From an uncultured Oscillospiraceae bacterium (GTDB taxonomy: Bacteria > Bacillota > Clostridia > Oscillospirales > Acutalibacteraceae), in the NCBI GenBank assembly GCA_910588935.1, contig CAJUSM010000041.1:1-25964 (forward strand): a DNA stretch of 25,964 bases. Reading direction: 5' to 3'. The translations under genes were made by a program, and so were the position numbers. Below the pieces are notes generated by a model. The model was not told where the DNA came from. It searched no databases and saw only the letters and a program-made list of their open reading frames with translations. This document shows positions 22,280 to 25,964 of this stretch, in pieces (the stretch's first letter is position 1; every line of letters starts with the position of its first letter).

Positions 22280-22308
22280 TTGACATTTATGTATATTGGT
22301 GCTATTAT
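22280..22308 (+). promoter_or_regulatory. Promoter of the first tandem paralogue
   Basis: TTGACA (22280-22285) and TATTAT (22303-22308), 17-bp spacer. The same promoter with the same spacing precedes the third paralogue at 23482-23510. Confidence 0.75.
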
Positions 22309-22358
22309 AGTAACGCAAACATCAATGCAATTTTTTTAAGAAAGGATGTGTGTTGAAA

Positions 22359-22973
22359 ATGAAGCGATTGTTTGGTGTTGTGTTTGCGTGCATGGCAGCG
22401 GTGATGCTCTCCCTCTCTGCCTCGGCGGCGGAGGGCCAGGCTGCCCAGGAGGCTGAGGTTTCTGAGGACCCCTTGCTGGCCTCCGGGTTCTGGGAGCGGG
22501 AAGACCTGGACGATATGACGGGCCAGGAGATGGATGACGCGATCTGTGAACTTTTGTCGGAGTCCGGGTACACAGAGGAGGTTGTCGCCATATCCATCGA
22601 TGAAATTGCCGAGAGTATTCCCCAGGAAATCTACGACCTAGCCTACAGCGACATTAGCCAGGCAGACGAGGAAACTAGGGCGGAAATTCTGAAGGCCCGG
22701 AACTGGTTTATCTACAGCTGCAGCTGGTCTGACGATGGCACAGGCCTCCTCATCAACCCTAACACGCGCACCTTCCGGCGGGCGCCTAAGTTCAGCGACC
22801 TTTTCCCTGACTGGGATCTCCCTGTAGCGGAGGATTACGCTGGTAAGCACCTGTTAGAGTGCGCTCCTGTTAATGAGGCCCTTTCTGCCCAAGAGAGCCC
22901 TGCGGCTAGCGCTTACCCAGAATTTCTCGCCTTTTTGCCCTCATTGATCACAGAGATCGCCTTGCTGCTGTGA
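22359..22973 (+). CDS. Small secreted protein, AYSD/FSELFP family, tandem copy 1
   Basis: Unrecognised family; 204 residues. Signal peptide MKRLFGVVFACMAAVMLSLSASAA (1-24). Conserved parts are DPLLASGFW (37-45), MTGQEMDDAICELL..GYTEE (53-74), IYDLAYSDI (91-99), AEILKARNWFIYSCSWSDDGTG (108-129) and APKFSDLFPDWDLPVAEDYAGKH (132-154). By eye about 130 of the first 167 residues equal the protein at 23561-24523. After that the two diverge, and this one ends with a hydrophobic stretch (YPEFLAFLPSLITEIALLL) that could be a membrane anchor or a frame-altered tail. The ATG at 22359 is chosen because the paralogue starts at the matching ATG. The SD AAAGGA is 12 bases away in both. Probably co-transcribed with the next gene, 22 bp on. 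Confidence 0.9.
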   Translation: MKRLFGVVFACMAAVMLSLSASAAEGQAAQEAEVSEDPLLASGFWEREDLDDMTGQEMDDAICELLSESGYTEEVVAISIDEIAESIPQEIYDLAYSDISQADEETRAEILKARNWFIYSCSWSDDGTGLLINPNTRTFRRAPKFSDLFPDWDLPVAEDYAGKHLLECAPVNEALSAQESPAASAYPEFLAFLPSLITEIALLL

Positions 22974-22995
22974 AGGATAGAGAGGAGGAATTTTT

Positions 22996-23406
22996 ATGTT
23001 GTCGCATCATTTGGCGGCCCTAATCCTCAGCCTATGGATTGGAAAGGACGCCCTATTGCCTGCGCCTGTCGATGTGCCGCCCCAAGTGGAAAGCGTGCTC
23101 TCGCAAGTGGAAATTGAGAGCCTGCTGGATAGGGACGGCGTGGTAGGGTATGCCTACATGGACTACAGCTCGGCCAGCGAGGCCATGAAGCCCATTATCC
23201 GTACTGCCCGAAAACGGATTATCCACACAGTAAATGGGTGGAGTGTGGATGGCATTGACTCTTATGTGATTCGCGCCGACCCGGATATTACCTTAGAGAC
23301 GTATGCAAGTGGGGAAGGATACCAGGTGGAGTATCGCATTCCACAATTCTCGGAACTGTTCCCTACGGAATGGTATGCCTCGAACTATGAGGAGGGCGGG
23401 CAGTGA
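22996..23406 (+). CDS. Short divergent member of the AYSD/FSELFP family, tandem copy 2
   Basis: Protein of 136 residues. The N-terminus MLSHHLAALILSLWIG is hydrophobic and may be an uncleaved or weak export signal. The core recurs in divergent form: YAYMDYSSA (52-60), IIRTARKRIIHTVNGWSVDGIDSYVI (67-92) and IPQFSELFPTEWY (115-127). It lacks the N-terminal helical region and any tail, so it is the family core almost alone. GAGGAGG lies about seven bases before the ATG, an efficient site, and 22 bp separate it from the preceding gene, so they form an operon. A hairpin with T-tract follows at 23436-23472. The homology to its neighbours is my own alignment by eye. Function unknown. Confidence 0.8.
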   Translation: MLSHHLAALILSLWIGKDALLPAPVDVPPQVESVLSQVEIESLLDRDGVVGYAYMDYSSASEAMKPIIRTARKRIIHTVNGWSVDGIDSYVIRADPDITLETYASGEGYQVEYRIPQFSELFPTEWYASNYEEGGQ

Positions 23407-23435
23407 GTATGTGTGGACAATCGTTTTTGTGAGAT

Positions 23436-23472
23436 TCCACAAGCCGTTCGCGGTTTTGTGGAGTTTCTTTTT
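23436..23472 (+). terminator. Terminator after tandem copy 2
   Basis: TCCACAAGCCG (23436-23446) pairs with CGGTTTTGTGGA (23451-23462) with one bulge and loop TTCG, then GTTTCTTTTT. It ends ten bases before the -35 box of the next promoter. Confidence 0.75.
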
Positions 23473-23479
23473 ATCCACA
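23471..23479 (+). promoter_or_regulatory. Perfect DnaA-box sequence upstream of a promoter
   Basis: TTATCCACA matches the nine-base DnaA consensus exactly and ends two bases before the -35 box of the third paralogue. A one-mismatch copy in the other orientation (TGTGGACAA) lies at 23412-23420. The equivalent site before the first paralogue has one mismatch. Confidence 0.45.
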
Positions 23480-23481
23480 TA

Positions 23482-23510
23482 TTGACATTTTTTCGCGCTT
23501 GTGCTATTAT
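23482..23510 (+). promoter_or_regulatory. Promoter of the third tandem paralogue
   Basis: TTGACA (23482-23487) and TATTAT (23505-23510), 17-bp spacer, duplicated from or into the promoter at 22280-22308. Confidence 0.75.
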
Positions 23511-23560
23511 AGTTAAACAGACACCAATGCAAAATCTTTAAGAAAGGATGTGCAATAAAA

Positions 23561-24523
23561 ATGAAACGATTTCTTGGTGTTGTGTTTGCGTGTGTGGCGG
23601 CGGTGGTACTTTCCATCTCTGCCTCGGCGGCGGAGAGTCCGCCCGCGCAGGAAGCGGAGGCCTCTCAGGACCCCTTGATCGCCTCCGGGTTCTGGGATAG
23701 AGTGGACCTGGACAATATGACGAGCCAGGAAATGGATGACGCGATCTGTGAAGTTTTGCTGGAGGCTGGCTACACAGAGGAAGTTTCCGCCCATTCCATA
23801 GAAGAGATTTCTGAAGGAATTCCCCAGGAAATCTACGACCTGGCTTACAGCGACATTGACCAGGCAGATGAAGAGACCAAAGCCGAAATCCTGAAAGCTC
23901 GAAACTGGTTCATCTACAGCTGCAGCTGGTCTGACGATGGTACAGGTATTCTCTACAGTGACATTAAGCGCACTTTCAGCAGGACACCCAAATTCAGTGA
24001 CCTCTTCCCCGGCTGGGACATCCCCGTAGCGGAGGATTACGCTGGTAAGCACCAGCAGGAAACCCCTCCTGTTGAGGAAGAGAGCCCAGAGCCGGAACAT
24101 GTGCAGGAGGCAGTTAAGGCTACGCCAGAGGAAATTTCTGAAAATCCCGATTCAGCGTCTGCCGAGCCAAGAGCAACAATGACAACCACAAATTATCCTC
24201 ATGTGTTCGTTAAAAAGAAAGTTGCAGGTAGCGGACTTACGCCCATTTTTACAAGTTTTTTGACTGCCATGCAGCTTAACATCGTTAATCCTATCAGCGT
24301 GAAAGTAAACTCCTTGCCCAGCTACATGCTTTCTTGTAACATTGGCCTAACCGATGAATCTACCGGAGGCAATATTTACTATCGAAATGATGTGAAGCCA
24401 GGGGATACATTTGCGAAAGACGTTAACTCTTCTGAACATGGCGCGGTAGGAATTCGAGTGAGTACCAAATATGACTCAGGCTATGGTAACTTTAGCGTTA
24501 CACGCCGGGATGACGGCGCTTGA
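23561..24523 (+). CDS. Secreted AYSD/FSELFP-family protein with extra C-terminal domain, tandem copy 3
   Basis: Unrecognised family; 320 residues. Signal peptide MKRFLGVVFACVAAVVLSISASAA (1-24). The core is nearly the same as tandem copy 1: DPLIASGFW, MTSQEMDDAICEVL, GYTEE, IYDLAYSDI, AEILKARNWFIYSCSWSDDGTG, PKFSDLFPGWDIPVAEDYAGKH. An acidic Pro/Glu-rich linker (about 155-205) joins it to a C-terminal region (about 206-320) that looks rich in beta strands (QLNIVNPISVKVNS, YMLSCNIGLTDE, GAVGIRVSTKYD, GNFSVTRRD) and has no counterpart in the other paralogues. The DNA for this region is distinctly A/T-richer (about 41% G+C over 24181-24360, counted by hand). Exported, perhaps a surface or envelope protein. 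Its own promoter and a terminator after it make it monocistronic. Confidence 0.9.
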   Translation: MKRFLGVVFACVAAVVLSISASAAESPPAQEAEASQDPLIASGFWDRVDLDNMTSQEMDDAICEVLLEAGYTEEVSAHSIEEISEGIPQEIYDLAYSDIDQADEETKAEILKARNWFIYSCSWSDDGTGILYSDIKRTFSRTPKFSDLFPGWDIPVAEDYAGKHQQETPPVEEESPEPEHVQEAVKATPEEISENPDSASAEPRATMTTTNYPHVFVKKKVAGSGLTPIFTSFLTAMQLNIVNPISVKVNSLPSYMLSCNIGLTDESTGGNIYYRNDVKPGDTFAKDVNSSEHGAVGIRVSTKYDSGYGNFSVTRRDDGA

Positions 24524-24544
24524 CAACCCAATAAAAGAAATTAA

Positions 24545-24574
24545 AAAGGCCGCCGGGTAAACCCGGCGGCCTTT
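24545..24574. terminator. Bidirectional terminator between the secreted-protein gene and pckG
   Basis: Perfect 13-bp stem AAAGGCCGCCGGG (24545-24557) / CCCGGCGGCCTTT (24562-24574) with loop TAAA. On the minus strand TTTTTAATTT follows, so it is strongest for pckG. Confidence 0.9.
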
Positions 24575-24611
24575 CTCACGCAAAATCGCGCGAACTATTT
24601 CAAACTAAGCC

Positions 24612-25964
24612 TTACTTGCAGTTCTCCTGGAGAATGGCCAGCTGCTCCTTCAGGGCGGCGGGCAGCTTGTCGCCAAACTGCTTGTAGAACTCGGCAATGC
24701 CCTCGGCCTCTTTGGCCCAGGCGGCCTTATCTACAGTAAGAATGTTCCGCAGCTGGTCAATAGAGAAGTCCAGGCCCTCCAGGTTGATGTCCTCAGCCTT
24801 GGGCACAAAGCCAATGGGGGTCTCTACAGCGTCTACCTTGCCCTCGCAGCGCTTGATGATCCACTCCACCACGCGGAAGTTGTCGCCAAAGCCGGGCCAA
24901 ATAAAGTGGCCGTCCCCGTCTACCCGGAACCAGTTGACGTTGAAGATCTTGGGAGCCTTGTCCCCCAGCTTCTCGCCCATCTCAATCCAGTGCTGGAAAT
25001 AGTCGCCCATGTGGTACCCGCAGAAGGGCAGCATGGCCATGGGATCGCGGCGAACCACGCCCACTGCGCCAGCGGCAGCGGCGGTGGTCTCAGAGCCGGT
25101 GATGGAGCCTACAAACACGCCGGCGTTCCAATCCCGAGACTGGTAAACCAGGGGCACGGTATCGGGGCGGCGGCCGCCGAAGATGATGGCGGAAACCGGC
25201 ACGCCCTCGCCCTTATCAAACTCGGGGCTAATGCAGGGGCAGTTCTTGGCAGGGGCGGTAAAGCGGCTGTTGGGATGGGCCAGCTTGTTGCCCTGGGCAA
25301 TGAACTCGGGGCCGTTTACATCGGCGCCCTTCCACTCCTGGGCGTTCACAGGGGGGTTCTTGTCCAGGCTCTCCCACCACACGGTGTTGTCGTCCAGATT
25401 CCGGGCCACATTGGTAAAGATGGTGCCCTTCTGGGTGGAGATCAGCGCGTTGGGGTTAGACTTCATGTTGGTGCCAGGGGCAACGCCGAAGAAGCCGTTC
25501 TCCGGGTTGATGGCATACAGGCGGCCATCGGGGCCCTGGCGCATCCAGCTGATGTCGTCGCCCACAGTCCACACCTTGTAGCCCTTGGCCTTGTAGCCCT
25601 CGGGCGGAATCATCATGGCCAGGTTGGTCTTGCCGCAGGCAGAGGGGAAGGCGGCGCACACGTACTTGACCTCGCCCTGGGGATTCTCAATCCCCAGAAT
25701 GAGCATATGCTCGGCCATCCAGCCCTCGTTCTTAGCCTGGTAGGAGGCAATGCGCAGCGCAAAGCACTTTTTGCCCAGCAGCACGTTTCCGCCGTAGCCG
25801 GAGTTTACGCTGATGATATAGTTATCCTCGGGGAAGTGGCAGATATAGCGGTTTTCCTCGTCAATGTCCACCTTGCAGTGCAGGCCCTTTACCCAGTCGG
25901 TGCTGTCGCCCAGCACGTCCAGCACCGCCTTGCCGGTACGGGTCATAATGGACATGTTCAGCAC
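24612..25964 (-). CDS. pckG: Phosphoenolpyruvate carboxykinase (GTP), 5' end outside window
   Basis: Interconverts oxaloacetate and PEP with GTP/GDP; in anaerobes it often runs towards oxaloacetate in fermentation. About 450 residues are visible of the roughly 600 usual for the GTP form, so about 150 N-terminal residues lie beyond the right edge. The GTG at the edge is only an internal codon. Motifs by residue of the visible part: GYGGNVLLGKKCFALRIAS (56-74), kinase P-loop FPSACGKTN (106-114) with its characteristic reactive cysteine, VGDDISWM (134-141) with the metal-binding Asp pair, ENGFFGVAPGT (145-155) and FGGRRPDTVPLVY (242-254). These identify the GTP class rather than the ATP class. 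A terminator follows the stop codon. Confidence 0.96.
   Translation of the reverse strand: MLNMSIMTRTGKAVLDVLGDSTDWVKGLHCKVDIDEENRYICHFPEDNYIISVNSGYGGNVLLGKKCFALRIASYQAKNEGWMAEHMLILGIENPQGEVKYVCAAFPSACGKTNLAMMIPPEGYKAKGYKVWTVGDDISWMRQGPDGRLYAINPENGFFGVAPGTNMKSNPNALISTQKGTIFTNVARNLDDNTVWWESLDKNPPVNAQEWKGADVNGPEFIAQGNKLAHPNSRFTAPAKNCPCISPEFDKGEGVPVSAIIFGGRRPDTVPLVYQSRDWNAGVFVGSITGSETTAAAAGAVGVVRRDPMAMLPFCGYHMGDYFQHWIEMGEKLGDKAPKIFNVNWFRVDGDGHFIWPGFGDNFRVVEWIIKRCEGKVDAVETPIGFVPKAEDINLEGLDFSIDQLRNILTVDKAAWAKEAEGIAEFYKQFGDKLPAALKEQLAILQENCK

Noticed and set aside
22996..23406. Second tandem paralogue as a broken fragment of its neighbour
   Set aside because: It has its own strong SD, an intact frame with a full divergent core and its own terminator, so it looks like a real short gene.
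23412..23479. DnaA-box-like sequences as a replication origin
   Set aside because: Only one perfect and one near-perfect box, no A/T-rich unwinding region, and no dnaA, dnaN or partition genes nearby. A regulatory or chance origin is more likely.

Overview
The window looks like chromosomal DNA of a moderately G+C-rich, Gram-positive anaerobe of the class Clostridia, most probably an Oscillospiraceae-type gut bacterium. This is inferred from the mix of genes (GTP-dependent PEP carboxykinase, PduL phosphotransacylase, MreB-type protein, family 4 uracil-DNA glycosylase, paired flavodoxin-like proteins), purine-rich Shine-Dalgarno (SD) sites, and clear TTGACA/TATAAT promoters with 17-bp spacers. 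There is no rRNA, tRNA, CRISPR array, transposase or prophage gene in it.

Layout. (1) 1-6132, minus strand: a four-gene operon for a MacB-like efflux system, transcribed as adaptor, ATPase, second adaptor, permease. The permease runs off the left edge. The genes are joined by 4-11 bp overlaps, and adaptors and ATPase carry unusual disordered additions. (2) 6471-10753: housekeeping and metabolic genes: a small dimeric alpha-beta-barrel protein, RNase HI (plus strand), a MalY/PatB C-S lyase, a zinc-ribbon methyltransferase and endonuclease III. (3) 10957-12454: a TraX-like membrane protein (plus) facing a small secreted protein (minus). (4) 12992-16072, plus strand: prfC (release factor 3), a GNAT acetyltransferase and two partner flavodoxin-like proteins in one operon ending at a terminator. 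(5) 16159-20320, minus strand: pduL with an endonuclease/exonuclease/phosphatase-fold gene, then an MreB-like gene, a flippase-type membrane protein and a family 4 UDG. (6) 20321-22358: two gene-poor stretches full of palindromes and one dispersed repeat in two copies, flanking an M23 peptidase gene. (7) 22359-24523, plus strand: three tandem paralogues of a small, mostly secreted protein family. (8) 24612 to the right edge, minus strand: most of pckG.

Most notable points. Four proteins (11843-12454, 22359-22973, 22996-23406, 23561-24523) share a core with an AYxD motif, an SW..DG motif and a FS(E/D)LFPxW motif; I do not recognise this family. Two of them sit behind duplicated promoters that carry a DnaA-box-like sequence at the same position. 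The prfC leader has a strong SD followed by ATG-TAG, in frame with prfC and with no other stop in between, which resembles a termination-sensing leader. nth and the TraX-like gene appear to share a single -35 box. A long T/P-linker insertion sits in the coiled-coil hairpin of one efflux adaptor.

Most coding calls rest on clear family motifs. Promoters and terminators are read by eye. Functions of the secreted paralogues are unknown.
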